Of a stretch of 64,000 nt of DNA, positions 1 through 14,060 are shown in pieces; position 1 is the stretch's first letter, and the number at the start of each line of letters is the position of its first letter. Source of the stretch: Acanthaster planci (Eukaryota > Echinodermata > Asteroidea > Valvatida > Acanthasteridae); NCBI RefSeq assembly GCF_001949145.1, contig NW_019091400.1:1394185-1458184 (forward strand). The letters are read 5' to 3'. The notes under the pieces are model-generated. The model did not search any database. It was not told the origin of the DNA and saw nothing but the letters and a program-made list of their open reading frames with translations. The position numbers and the translations under genes are program-made.

Positions 1-3000
1 ATTCTAGCATTTGCAGCCCTAGTACACTGGGCATCTCTGTTTGTCATTGCACTCCATACATAAACTCTGGACCTCGTACTTCAGGAAATGACCTTTTCAC
101 GGCTGGTCATTTTTCTTACCTGTGATGTTTTTGTGTGCACCCTTTCGGAATACACTGGGCCACGCTTTTTCTCCAAGTCTACTAAGTGGATAGGAAATTC
201 CGCGCACTATTTGAATTAATTGAGCTATTTCAACGTTCTTGTTGCAACTTTAATAGAAACCGTGGATTAACTTTCGTATGCAGATTTTTAAAAATGCGAT
301 AAGTGCCATATTGGTATCTTTCAGAATCCGTTAAGTTGCCTACAGTTATAGTTTCAAATGGTTTATTTAGCTAAACACAACTTGATGAGTCAATGCAGTG
401 AAAAGTGATGTTTAAAGGGGGTATCTGGTACACTCCTTTATTCCTCAGTATTTCGTAATGGTAGAAAAATTGCACATCTATCGAATGGTTGTAATCGCAT
501 TTTGGAAATAAACCCTTTGCATGTAAGTAAACATCTCTATAAAGTTACTCTTCCTCACATCGTTATAATACCACAGTTAAATCAGCATCCACACAAAAAG
601 TTAGAAGGCTGTTCCATTGCCTTAATATGTGAATAACTGTCACCCGTATGGTAGGAGCCTAAAAGGCCCGTGAGTCTGTTTGACGGACAGGAGGGCAGTA
701 TGTGTTCATTCAAAAGATTTTTGACTCAGACCAAATAGCGCCCTCTAACTCTGTCTACCATACTTCAAATAAGCGAATTGGTGTGGCATCCGTTGACGAT
801 GCAAATGACCCCGAAATGATGGCCGAATATTGAAAAATTCCGGGCTGAGTCTGTATTTTGTATACCTGTGTTACGCGCTATGCGGTCTTTATTTCCATGC
901 GTGCCAGAAACCGTTGCTTATGGGGAGGGGGTGTTTTGGAGCGAATTGATCTGCCTCTCGCTTCATGAAACTCTATTATAATAAACGAGCTACTTGAAAC
1001 GATTGCTGAGAATATTCATTTTTATGTTGCCGCTTATAACAGAGAAAGGAATAACTGTGTGTGTAAAGATGTTTGTAATTCGCAAGGTATAATTTTGTGG
1101 GACGAAATCTTCCGCTTTAGAGTCGAAAGTAAAGTGCGCTCCCGCGCACCACCCGCGTGGGCCTAAGATACTTCTCCCACACCCGCCTTCGCCCCCGTCC
1201 ATGGGGCAGGTAGCGTGTCGGGCCAAGGTGGCAATGCCGATAATTGATGCCAAATCACGGCCCCAGCGCAGCGGCCGGGTCCGGTCTGCTGGGGCATCGG
1301 ACACCACCCCGGCCGAGCGGTACATACACGGGGCGAAATGATAGTCAGCCTACACCGCCAGTTAAGGGGGGAAATATTATACATCTCATCCTTGACAGGC
1401 GTCTGCATAATTCATCCTGTTCCTTTTCAGGTGTGGATTCACAGGTGGTCGATAAGAGACGAGCATTATATGAAAGGGGAAAAATTAGACTGTAATTAAA
1501 GACGAAACAGTGAGAAGTCGCCCCGTGTTTTCCGCGAGGTCGTCTGACAGTGTCCCTTCGGTGTTCAACAGCGTTCAATTAAGCTGGAAAGAATGGCGGG
1601 AGATACGGAAGAGAAAAACTAAAGAGCCAATCAGAGACAATCAGAGACCGTCACAGACAGCAAGGGCAGAAACACAGACAAACAGGCGGACATTTTAACT
1701 GTGCATGCCATTAGTTCCAGCCTGAGCAATAATTGATTGAAAACTTTCCTTCAAGATGAAGATGGCTTCGAATAAGATAATAAGAGGCTCGAACCGAGGA
1801 TACGGAAAGAAGATTATGGATAATGCACAGCAAGCAAACTGGAAACAAACAAAACAAATTAAACAAAGCTAGCAATGTTTGTTGCAGAAATGGCACCAAA
1901 GCCATGTTATAACGAATCGTGTTTAACAAATTAAAACAAATCATGTTTAATAAACAAGCGAAACTCAAAACGTGACACGGGCGATACCTGTTGCCACGTT
2001 TAACTGTATTTTGTGTAAAGTTTAATATTTTCTTTCAAGAAATCAAAATGAGTACTACAAGAATGTTAAATTTCCCCTGAAGTTCACTGTAATTTTTCGG
2101 TCCCAGTGGCCCAGCGAGGAGAAGAGACATACAGGCCCACGGCCACCTGTACTTCTACAGCTGCCTCTCCTCAGAAAAGCGTATTGCTCGTTGATAAGCG
2201 CCGGTGTGCATCGAGAAGCAACAGTCTTTGTTGTAAATCACGACACACACATACACGCAAATAAATTTAAGCCGCAAGCCTCCATTTTTTTTCCCATTTC
2301 GATTAAAAAGAGCTTTCCGTCGAGTCGCCCGAGGGGCGAAGGGAAGCAGCGGATTTTCGGGGTTTTCTCGATTACGATTTCAATTGATTCCGCTTCCGAA
2401 GAAATCTAATTTAATCCTCCCCGAACCACTCGAGATAGCGGCATCAAATGATACCGGCCCGCCATTTTCCCCCCTCATTTGACTATAGGAGAGACGGTGG
2501 CGAGAGGAGACGAAGACAGGGAAAATCTCGCCGCCATTGTAGGAAAGGCCGATTGGTGGTTTTCCCAATTGTCTATGGTTTCAGTACCGGGGGAAAATTA
2601 GAGGATTTGGCAAAGGGAGATATACGGAACTGTGGCCCCGGCCCCGCGCGTTTGCCCGGTCCCATAGCCTCGCCGGTGGGTCGATCAATGACGCGGTGTG
2701 GCCCAGCATCCATGGCAGGTCATAGCCGGTAACTATCAGATTCGGGGGGGGGGTGGTTGTTGCTGATTGTTGGACAGTCCTGTCCAAGTACCCTTTGGCC
2801 TTCTACCCGTCACGTGTCCAGGAAGACCACAACAATTGTCTACATTTCACCAATCAATGAGTGCGGTTGGAGAGCGTGAACTATAAAGAGGTTTGCCCAT
2901 CACCACCCTACACCCCTATCTCTGGGAAGTTTTTCTTAGTTTATCATCTTGGGGCTCATGGCATACGTTCGGCACTCCCTAAGTTTTGGAAATGTTTAAA

Positions 3001-6000
3001 ACATTACAACTTCTTCATTCTTCAGATATTTTGTATGAATTTAAAAGTAAGCGCACGGCTGGCTTCGCTGTGCGATTTATTTTTTGACAGAGGTCAATAT
3101 AGTCTCTGCAAGCAAGCCCATTTCGTTTCATGTTTTGTGCAAGTGAGGAAGTTCATACTTATTTACAGGCCAATTTAACACAAATGCCCATTTTTATTAT
3201 AAATAAGGGGAGGGGTTACGACCTTGTATTTATACTTGACGGAAACAACAGCAAACCCACAGGACGATAACGGTAAAATGAAGACACACGGCTGCTACAA
3301 AGATAAAACGACACGGCCCGAGACTAGACGACAATGCTACACTGACACGAACCCGTCTGTGCGATAAGTACACGACAAAACACGCGCTCGCCATTGATGC
3401 AAAACTCTTTCAAGATCGACGGTGAGTAATTACGGACATTCTGAGACAAAAAAGGGAACTGGTCTTCGTGTATCTTGTAAAAGCAGGAAAACGGATCACC
3501 TTGAGAAGACCGAGTTCAAACACGCACCCCCGCCCGGCAGCAGACAGCTGGGCTAGCACGGCAGGCTCCACGTCTCTCTCGCTGGCTCGGCAATGCGGTT
3601 TGAAAAAACAAGCAGCAATTCTGGATAAAAAAAAAGCCTCGAAAATCGTCCAGTGATCGTGACTCAAGAGGGCAGAGTGCAGTGGCTCGGTTGAGCGGAC
3701 AACCAAAGACTGCTTCCGCGTCTCGCTTTCTCGTCTGGTGAGGATTTCTAAGTGATATTGTCTGACTCAGTCCTCTTCTTGAGACATTTCCATCGGTCAG
3801 GTGCTCCAAGTAATATTCACTCATCGTTTTCTTTTTTTTTCTTTCGTGGAGGGGACGGGCTCTAGAACTGGTTGCCGAGATGGTCAACATCGGTTGCCCT
3901 GAGACCCTTCGGCGGTGTTAACACATGTATGGCCCGAAATAATTTTTGATTGGGGAGTTTGTCAGGCGCGTTTTGAAGGAAGGGAAAGAGGCTGAAGGAT
4001 TGATATAAAATGTAGACTCACAGATGTCATAACAGACTAAATAACAAAATGCACTCTTTACTTTACAACGGGGGTGAGACGTACCGAATACGCCAAGGAG
4101 TCACCCCATTGTTAGTCAAAATTTCGTACCTCTAGTTCTCTTAACCACAGCTTCAGAAACACTTTGAATTCAAGCAGCACGACATAGCTTCTTCAGAATC
4201 TGCATGGACCCTATTCCTTTAATGTGCTCCTCTTATAACCGAAATGGCCCCATGTTATTGTGCATGAACACCGTAAAAGCCATGCAAGATTGACGACTGA
4301 ACTCAGGCTCACAGGGGCAACGGCTACAGTCGGCAGGCATCCATCCATCCCGAACCGCTCGCACATTTTCACCCGCTACACGCGGGAGATTGATCCGTCC
4401 ACATAAAAATCCCGTGTGTAAACTTAGTCTTTACCGGGGGATGGGGGGGTCAGGTTCCCTCCAACTGACTGTACGCGCTTTGGCTGGGCCCCATCACCCT
4501 GAGCGAGAAGGCAAGACAGACAGGAGGTTGGAATGGAGAGCGAGCTGAACTGTCGGCTGCTTCCCTTCCAAATCCAGGGTATAGGGGAACCCAAGACCGG
4601 GCGGAATAGACAGCGACCAACGAGGCCTAAGTGAAAAGTGATGTTACCCCTGACAAGCTCATTAGCCGCTGTTTACCGAGAGATTCATTACCGCAGCTTT
4701 CCTTTACCGTTTTCTATCGATTTGGGTCCCGGTGTTTTTTTTTTATTTTAAAGGGAGGCGAGACGATTGGGAACGGCCCTTTCTCCGTTGAAGCGCTCAA
4801 AATATGTGGCACAGAAACAAAAACTATGTAATGTGCAGTCATTGACCTAATCAACAAAGATTTTCTTATCGATATTCAGAGCAAAACTAAATGCATTGCG
4901 GATGTGTCAGTTTAAACCCAATTGGAAGAAGACATCCACTGTGTCAAGAGATGGAGATTTTAAGATGTCTTCCTGCACGCGCGCACGACTTTGTTTTACG
5001 TAGCCGGTGAGGAAGGAATTCATTGAAACTGTACAGGAGCGAAACACGGCAAACGGATGCGGATTATGGAACGGACGAAAAAGTACACACGGGCCTAAGG
5101 AAAGGTAGCGTTATATTAGAATGCGCCTACCATCAGAATTTAATTTAGTAGACTGATCGTTCACTAAAGAGCCGCAATACGATATCAGGAAACTTTCATA
5201 AGTGGCTTTTATAGTCGATGCTTTTAACTGGTGTTTTCCAGGCTGAGCGTAAATTCATGTCAACGTATTGCATTGCCCAAGCCAGTGCCGTGCCCTGTCT
5301 CCTTGGAACGGAAACATCTTGTCATTTTGATTCGGAGGGGGCTACTCTGACTATTCGTACCATAGGTACCGGCGAATATTACGTAGAGAGGCGGTAGGCC
5401 CGACCAGACTTCAGGTGAACGCGAAAGTTTGAGTTGAAATGTGCTGTAAGTGTTGCGAATGGGTAGAAGGATGTTAGATCCAACGTCACAGTTTGGCGTT
5501 CCTGGTCGCTTTTGCGTCGAGGATTAACCGGCTTTCGCGTAACATCCCCTTGTTTCAAAGACTCAACACAATTTTCCGGATTTTTGTTTTCAATTTTCTC
5601 CCCGTTAACATTAGAAAGCTATCATTATGCTTAATTAGCATGGTTTGGTGTTTTCGAGCGTGAAGTGTTGAAGTAAATAACAACTAACTTGTTCTTATCA
5701 TTCCTAAAATGCTTGATTTTAACTTAAAGCTCTCTTAAGCAAAAATCGTTGTAAGGATGATGATTTATCGAAACTGATTCAGGCCTATTACTGCATCTAA
5801 ATATAACCTTCCCCAGGCAGGATTTACGACGTCTCATATATTGGATCTTCCTGACCTGCCTCAGCTAGAGTTGCCATTGTCATCAGTTCAGGGAACTAGG
5901 CTGCCAGTACAGACTTGTGTTAAGGGTTTATGGATGCAGAAACTTTACACATGACGCCTTTAAGTCCTGCCCATTGACGATCAATTTGATCCATAGAGTC

Positions 6001-6412
6001 ATATTGATTTCATTTAGTTCTATGCATGCTCGACTACAGAAATATGCATGTGTGCATGTTTTCTCGAGAGGGCGCTCGCTTTCACATCCGCCAGGCAAAG
6101 AGCGAATAGGTAGACTGCGTCCCGTGTCCGGTAAACATTTTGACAGATGAAGACTACAGTTCCTGGTTCACTGTGACTAGAATGCGCAATGTCGGCAGGA
6201 TTTGTGCCCGACCCCAGCACGTCAGTGGACAGAACGCAGTACTGCGTGCAGCGATGCTGAAGTGGTCGGCAGGACGCAGCAGGGACTTCAAACGCATGCC
6301 ATGCGTCACATGCACTGCGCCTTGAGGCATGTCAGCGGTCAGAGCCACTGGCGAGATAGTAAAGCTTTAAACTTGGCAACCGCTTTTAAAAAAAAATTGC
6401 ATGCAACAAATT
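1..6412. other. Non-coding flank, no gene seen
   Basis: No ORF with coding character, no RNA gene and no mobile element recognised. Notable short sites are the near-palindrome ATGCTTAATTAGCAT (5627-5641) and a cluster of palindromes at 6235-6306. Confidence 0.5.
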
Positions 6413-6419
6413 CCTAAGA

Positions 6420-6985
6420 TATTAACAATACCCACTGAACAACTGAATCACTGGCATCAGGACAAACACTATGAATCACAACCAAGGGGCCGAGTAGCAT
6501 GGCCACATTACTTACAACAGCGCCAATACCTCGAGTGAAACCACAGAATTTACAACAAACATCCAACACCTGCGACTCAGCCACTATACAAACATAATCA
6601 AGGCCCATTGCACGGCCGACCACATCCATCCTAAAACAATCATTAAATAAAACTGCAGTAACAACCACAAGTCCACAACCATAGCTTGAACGATTTGAAA
6701 CCTCAACCACGGACAGAACAGTACAATTCGTGAACACCTCAACCACTAGAATAAAGAAACGACACATCCTCTAAAATTAATGTTAAACCTGTGCAACAAT
6801 ACTCGTGTTCATAGCGGTCTGAACGACATAACAACATCGTGCAACATCAACAAAGTCCAGATCACGACACGCACAACAGTCACTTCTATTGTCACAACAC
6901 CAGTGACCGCGAAAACCATGTCAGCCACAATCACAACTAAACAGTTCAACTACAAAAACCAGTGCCGTATCCACAAGGGCTAAAC
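6420..6985. repeat. A+C-rich, strand-asymmetric low-complexity tract
   Basis: For about 560 bp the plus strand is dominated by A and C, with many variants of ACAAC, CAACCAC and CACAAC and few G or T runs, unlike the DNA on either side. Part of it repeats imperfectly, for example TGAA(A/CA)CCTCAACCAC at about 6688-6704 and again at about 6728-6745. It looks like a decayed tandem repeat. The minus-strand frame of 117 codons here is Val/Cys-rich as a by-product. Confidence 0.5.
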
Positions 6986-7844
6986 TTCCAACTAATTTGA
7001 TCAGTTCAATGACGGCAAATTAAGCCACTTCGTCTCTGCCAGATTAGTCCATTTTTATTCTTCAAACTTTGTACTTACCCGGCCATAATTCGAGGGTGGT
7101 CAAACAAACCGTCTGACGTGTAACACGTCGAGCACTTCCCTGCCCGAGAAGAGTAAACCTGGACCGCCCCCCGAGCCCCATCCCCAGCCAGGAAACAGGT
7201 TCTTCGGAAACAAGGAATTGCTTTTACGGTCTGTGACAGATTGTCAGGCAGACACTCAAGTCGCTTCTACCATGGAAAAATGAAAAAAAAAATCTGTGAC
7301 AGAAATAACACAGACCGGCTCTAGCGGCGGGGAAAACCTTGGCCGTATTTCCGCCCCACCCATCACTCACGAGCGGCAGTTTGGACAGCGCCAAAAATGC
7401 GGCACAATTTTTATTAGCACCTTAAAAAAACATAAAAGAAACACTTGAGATTTCTGGACTTCAGTCTTTTCTCTACTCCACGCCGCCGGGCTAATTCGCC
7501 CTGAGCTTGACGGGCTGGAGCGAGGGTGGAATCGGCCCGTTTTTTTGTCAAAGGCGGCCGCTCTTCAAGGTGTCAACTACACCAATTAAATATCAATTAT
7601 CTACGTTGATTCCATCTAACCCAACGGTACTCATCTCGCGTATTATCCCCCATTAACTTGGGCCAATGGTATGGGTTCTGAAGTGTGGCCCCTCCACGCA
7701 TCCTAACAAACGAGTTAATCTTTTTTTCTGTCTAACTTTTCCTATTAGAAGAGTTAACTGGGAACTGTTTTGCTCCGTTCGAGGGCTCTCGCGGTTCCTC
7801 AAGACAACGCCTTCGGAACACTCAGACCGGGCGTGAATGATGGG

Positions 7845-8045
7845 GGACCGGGACCGCATTTTAGAGCAATTTCAACCCGTCCAATTCCTTGCCTGACGGC
7901 CCCGTGATGGATTGCTCCATCAGTGTAAAATTTGATAACTTTTTATTCAATTAAGCCCGAGTGGCTTATTTTTGTCAGGCGTTGCGTGTCATCGGTAATC
8001 CGTCAAATTGCACCGCGCGTCCCTTGCACTCCTCCTGTCTATCCC
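7845..8045. promoter_or_regulatory. Candidate regulatory block C
   Basis: Repeat-free block with CpG-bearing stretches alternating with homeodomain-like cores such as TTTATTCAATTAAGCC. Contains the inverted pair ATGGATTGC / GCTCCAT around 7907-7920. Proposed only from composition. Confidence 0.2.
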
Positions 8046-10154
8046 GCTGTTTATTTTTGTTTACACTACCTTTACCAATAGATTTCACAATGTTTTAATA
8101 TCCCTTCCCTACACCCCACTTGGTTAAAAAAGGGGAATGGAAAAGAGGAAGAAGTACAAGTTTTGTCTATATTTTCCTTTCGTCTCCTTTCCAAAAAAAA
8201 AAAAACCTCTTCTGTCTTTCATTATGAAGTCGTAACCGCACACCGATCCTTTGGCGAGGAAGTATGAAGTGATTTCCAAAAAGCTCTCATGTCATGTTCG
8301 CGCCGATTTTGGCTGCTTGGCCGGGCACGAAAAAACAAACATGGTTTTAACTGGGGATTGCGAGAGTCCGACGTGACGAGTGCAGGGTTGGGCCGTGTGC
8401 TTTTTCTTCTCCGTTCCTTTCCCTTCTGGGGTTTGTCTCGATCCGAGAGCCGAGGTGGCCTCTGTTTCAGCGAGGCCAGCTGCGCCCGAGACAAGTGACA
8501 CGGATTGAGGTGTCCGCTTGTCACTTGTCAAGCGGCCAGCAAGCGGGGGAATTCACACTCCATACACAGGCCGGGCCTTGATGCTTTGCCTCGCCTTCGC
8601 CTGTTGTTGCACGCGGAGGGGGAAAATAACATTTTTCCCCCGCCGGCACTTTCGATTCGACTCGACGTCATCATCGGCAACCCAAAACGAGCCACTGCCG
8701 GGGAAAGTGACGAGAAATTGATATAATTCGGGGAGAATAACCTTGGATACGTAAAATCGATGTATGTTGTGACTGGCGAATCGAAGGAACCTGCGAGGAC
8801 AGCACAAAAACGCCCGATTTTGACATCTTTCGAACAGGTTAAACTTGCTGCCAGTCCTTCCGTTAAAAATTCACGTCGTCGCTGGTCTAACTCGTCGGGA
8901 ATTGCTCGACGAACATGTAAAGCTGAAAGGTATAATCCTCGATTGAAAATTATTTACAGTAGGAAGAATCCAACTTTGATTGAAGCTACAAAGATCAAGG
9001 CATCGGCAAAAGTCAGCTGTCATGCAATGACTGTGTTTCTGCTGCTTATACGTGACTCATCAGACGTAGAGTTTGCCTAAAAACTAAAAAAAGTTAATTA
9101 GTGTAATCAACTGAAAGAGCTGGTCTAGTTTTACCATCCGGATAACTTAAGGAAAGCCCTTACCACTCAAAACTCCCTTAGAACTATCCCGGTTTCCCTC
9201 AGTCAGCGAGAAGTATCCCTAAACCCACCCTCAACGGTCAACATGAGGAGTTCCGTTCGAAACCAGTTTTTATCACATCGTTTGAAAAGGTTTTTCAACT
9301 ACTGCATATATTTTCGATTGCAAGTAATGGGTTTCTTGTGACGTGACCGGTTTGCCCAACTTTACGATACACATGCGCAAGAAGTATAAGATTAGGACGA
9401 ATTGTCCCACTCCTCCCTGATGAATGAATATAGATGCAATTCTGGACATTTTCAGCACAGCCTCAGTTGCGCATCCAGCTCAGGGTGGGGTATAAGCCCC
9501 TTCACGAGATTTTTGATTTTTATTTACTTTCTGAAAAACGAAGATATAATATACACCTATGTATTAAACTATTAGATCTGATTTAAGAGTGGCGAAGGGG
9601 GGGGGGAGTGTTGAGAATCTTGAGCTTTTGGGGGCGCCACTGCGCAGCCTCATGCCAGCCGGTCCAAAGTGCCGTTTTGCGTCATCGAACATGAGCAGCA
9701 ATGTCTGTTCCAATCAACTTCAGTTTTTGTGTGTGTGTGAACCGGAGTGTGATGGACTTTAAGCGCCAAGCAGCCCCTTTGACGTCACGATGTCGCACGA
9801 CAAATTATATCCGCGATTGCATGGTGAACCATGAGCAGTATTCCGATAATTTCAGGGCGATCTTTCCAGACAAGTCCCCCTTTCATAGTTTTAACTGACA
9901 ACACGACATCTGAAATCCCGATGGCTGACGGTGCACTTTCTCGGCTTTCTCTCTCGGTCGACGACATAATCCAACTGTTCATCTCTGTGCACTCTCCGGC
10001 ATTCGATTAAATCAACAAGGGTCTTATTTTCACACTTTAACGCTTGGCCTACTTGCGCCCGGACCGCGCACTTTTCCACCCCCATGTTCCTTGTCCTCGT
10101 CATGCCTGCTCAGTTTGCCAAAATACTGCCCAAGTTTCTTCTCACAACACTTGT

Positions 10155-10172
10155 CATCATCATCATCATCAT
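10155..10172. repeat. (CAT)6 microsatellite
   Basis: Six perfect CAT triplets, giving His or Ser runs in the forward frames, which are not considered coding. Confidence 0.9.
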
Positions 10173-13100
10173 ACGAAGAAAAATCTAGGCCAAAAACGTG
10201 TACCAGCTTCCAGCCGTCTCTTAAAAGAATCCCATGTTACATGGCATTCTGCACGGTCCTAACTAACGGAAATCCAAATAACCCCTTGCCACACTGTATA
10301 TTTGTTCGAGGACCGTGCAGCACCGACACAAGTCCGTGCGACGATGGAGGCCCGGCCAAAATTTATTTATCCCTGGGATCGCTCTCCGCTCGCCTGGCGA
10401 AGCGCATCGGATTTGCTCGGTGTTTTGACAGTCTGTCGTTGACAGAAGAATAAATCGCTGGCACAAAATTCATTGCCTCGACCCCCGTATCGTTTCTTCC
10501 TCTCGCAAGGAAACTGTTCCTTGCTGGACGTTTCGCGACAACTGTTTAAATGCTCAAATTTCACTTAACTTTTCTGAGAAGGAAAAGTCATCGTTGAATG
10601 ATGCAGCAATGGAGTTTTTGCCTTCTGTGAGCATATTGAGGGTCTGTCATTGCCAGCTGAGCAACAGAATACAGCGCCCTCATTAGTTGACCATATTTGG
10701 CACACACCCCAATTTTTGTCTATTCCCCTCTGAGCTTTGAGTATGCTGAACTAGTTCAAGTTTCGTTAAGCTACCGCTAATATTTTGTCAAACAGTGCAA
10801 AGAGTTGTTTTGATTGCAATATTTTTCCGGTGTTTGATTCTGTGACATCGCGGACGGTTGACAACCAAAGTATTTGAGACCAAAATTTGCGCATGCCTTC
10901 AATACAATTGAGTCAAGTGTCTGCTGCTATTCCCCGTTTGTTGTGAGTATGATCCACCTCATACAGTGATTTACTCAAACATTAAAAAAAAATCCCACCC
11001 ATTATGACTTTGGCCGATTTAGTGATACGAAACCTGCCATAGAAAAAACTTCAAGGCAGTCTAAGAATGATGAGAGGTTGGAAGTATGTCGCAATGCGGT
11101 GTTGGAATGGTCGTGAAATGTGTTCCCACTTAACCCCATTTCGGCTGGTGATTTTAATTCGACTCCATGAGAATGTTTCAACGTACTCTGCGAGATTCCG
11201 ACGAGGAGGGTGTCGCAACGGCAGCTGGACCCGCTGATCTTAAGTTCTTAAACATTCACTCAACCAAACTTCGCATCTGGTCCCAACTCACGTCCGGAGG
11301 GGGAACAAAAGTAGCAAGAACCGAGAGAGTGCTTAGGCAAGGGAAAAAAAGTTGAAATAAACAGAACCGCGGGGATTAAAAACAACGAGGCGACTGGCGG
11401 GTTGTCAGCTAGCTACTTGACGGGACGGTGCTGACATGTCACCGAGTGGTGATTTAGGTACAGGGAAAATAAAAGTACGAGAAATTGAACAGAAAAAAAG
11501 TCACACCTTTTTGATGAGGTCGATCTGGGTCAGATGGAAGAGGGATGCATTGATGGAACTTTGCTGGAAGAAATGTTGAGATATTGCCGTGGTGCGAAGG
11601 GATGTTACCGTTTAGCGAGTCGTGGGTGGCTCTCTATACTCGGGTTCGGGAATCTGATTTTTCTTTTGGCGTGCCGGGGATGAAATACCCGGAGACTGAG
11701 GAAAACAACTCGTCGGGGACGGAAGTAAGAGTGATGCAAAGGGGTTCCGGAGTGTCTCTGCGGAGGATCGGAACGCAGAGGGTGGTGGGAATTATTCGGG
11801 AAGGAGAACCTTGAAAAGGGACTTCGAAACTGTGTCAAGGATTTTTCCCTTTGACAGACACTCTGAACCAAAAAAAAAGTCATGGTAGTTTCGTTACAGG
11901 CAGTGAAAATGAAAACAAAACGCCAAAACCAACACAAAAAATAACATACTGACAGATTGATGTACAGGAATGCCACACCATAGCAAAGCGTCTGAAAAAA
12001 AGTAAATCCACCATCCTACACCTAAGGACAGAACTTTTCCTGTAGAAATTGTCTTGGCACCTTGACAGTCTCATGCAATCTTGAGCGCCCACAGAGGCCG
12101 TTGAACTATCATTTCGAAGGCCTCAGCTCATGTCTGTTTTCGTGGCAGTTTTTTTTTGGCGGGAAGCCCTGCACTTTATGGTACGAATGGCAAAACATCT
12201 CAACACTGGTGTTGTGATCCGAGGTTTCATGCATTTGGGGGGTAGGGATTTCAAATAACGGAACATCCGCAGAGACGGAACTTAGGTTTGAGCGTGTATA
12301 GCGTGGTCCATACACCGCATTACTGCTGCAATCGTGGAGATGGAGGGAGCCTTGAAAATGCCTCACCCTAAGATTAAGCCCTATTTGCAAAGCCAATAAT
12401 GAAATCTTGAAAAAGTAATGACATCTTTTTAATAAATTCCCGGAAGGCATTAACTCACTGGAAGTTTGGAAGATTCATATCGATGTGAGAGCTATTTACA
12501 ACTGACTGGCTTTACATGGGAGCTGTTTATGACTCGCACAAATAGCGCCGGCCTTTTAAAACACAATCTGCGTGAAGAGCGATTTCAGACGTCACAAGTT
12601 AAAGAGAGCTGTGGAAATCCAAACCAATCTGAGTCATCAACAAGTGAAACTCGTCTCAACTAGAAAATAATCATAACGATCTTATCCTTAACTTGCGTTG
12701 GTGCGGGTGATTTCTGGAAAAGGATGCGTGTATATGGTGTGCTTGTGGAGCCTTGTTGGAGGGGGAAAATGCGATTGTAGTAGTGAGGAGTGGTTATTAA
12801 TGGGTCCACATTATTAAACACTTGGGTAAGTGCCTGCCTTTTCCTTCTTTTTCGAAACTCATCTCATATCCTCTCTATGACTTGATCATCAGGGTTTAGA
12901 CCCATGCCTCGCTGTGCGTGGGACCAGGCCGCTACCATGTCCTAACAAAAAGATTTTATTTGGGAACACAAACTCAAGAAAATGACTGAACATTTTTTGT
13001 ACTGTCTACCTCGTGGGCAGAAGTATGGGTTTTAATATAAAAGTCTGGCTCATGTGAGTGGCTCTCCTCACAAACTGATTGCAACTGGGCACGCGGACCC

Positions 13101-13560
13101 CGAAAGGCACTGCACATCGAGAGCTGTTGCACTTTCCTCGCGTGTCAACACAGAGTCCGCCGCGGCCATTCTCGCGGGCACGATACGTGATCGAGCCGGC
13201 GACATTTGACCGCGGCGGGTTTGTTATTATAGGGGGCTCAGCGCGCGGCTCAGGCCCAGGAGTAGTCCCAAGGCAACCCGCTCGCCCGGGTAATGACGCC
13301 GAGCACGCGGCCCCAGTCCTATACCGCGGTCCGTCCAATCGCTGAGAAGACACCAACGGAAAACATGACGAGCCCCCCCCGCATACTCGCCCCCTCCCGA
13401 CAACACCACACTCAGCGAAACAGGAAATTGGCTCGGAGGGCGAATTGACTCCTTTAATGTTGACACTTCTTCGCTTTCCTTCAGCCGAGTCAACACCGAG
13501 GAGGGGGGGGGGTGGTCGGAAAGACAGAAGAGAAAAGTGAATTGCTCACACATTCAATGT

Positions 13561-14060
13561 AGCTAGGATATTGGGGTAATTGATTACACCAATGCAACAC
13601 GTTTCTTCTTGCTCACCATCTCGGGCGCTCGGCCGGGGCAGGCGGCCGCATCAAGGGGGAACAACTCTAAATGATTTTACTCATGCACAGGCTTGATGGG
13701 GGTATTAAAAAAAACAGCGAGAAGGGGGGGAAATCACATTGACAGAGCTAATCATCTTGATCAATAACACCTACTCTAATGTTGGCAGGACAGTCGGGGA
13801 ATTACAAGGCAGTAAATTGAATTAAATCGCCTGGACTTGAATCCAATAACCGGCGCAACAAGCGCCATAATCTGATTGCAAACTAATTGAAAATGTCAAC
13901 CGTCCCGGGCGTTAAACAGTCGTTGTCTACGCGCCATTTCAGATCACGGCGAATGGTTTTAATTGAAGGCGGGCCATAGACCCATTTGTCGCTCCCGTTT
14001 GATAAACAATGGTAATTATCGGGCGCTTTCAACTGACATTTTGGATGCTCGTTACACATC
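13561..14060. promoter_or_regulatory. Candidate conserved non-coding/enhancer block A
   Basis: A 500-bp block free of simple repeats, CpG-containing and dense in homeodomain cores. TAATTGATTA at 13577-13586 is a paired-class dimer site (TAAT-NN-ATTA). Others include AATTGAATTAAATCG, ACTAATTGAAA, TTTTAATTGAAGG and GGTAATTATCG (14011-14021). This composition resembles conserved developmental enhancers, but conservation was not tested. Confidence 0.3.

Larger units (their letters stand above)
6986..13560. other. Non-coding DNA
   Basis: No supportable gene. Contains the candidate block C (7845-8045), a CAT repeat, a partly symmetric GACAAGTGACA / TGTCACTTGTC pair at about 8491-8530, and CpG-bearing patches around 8500-8720 and 10340-10460. 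Confidence 0.5.
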
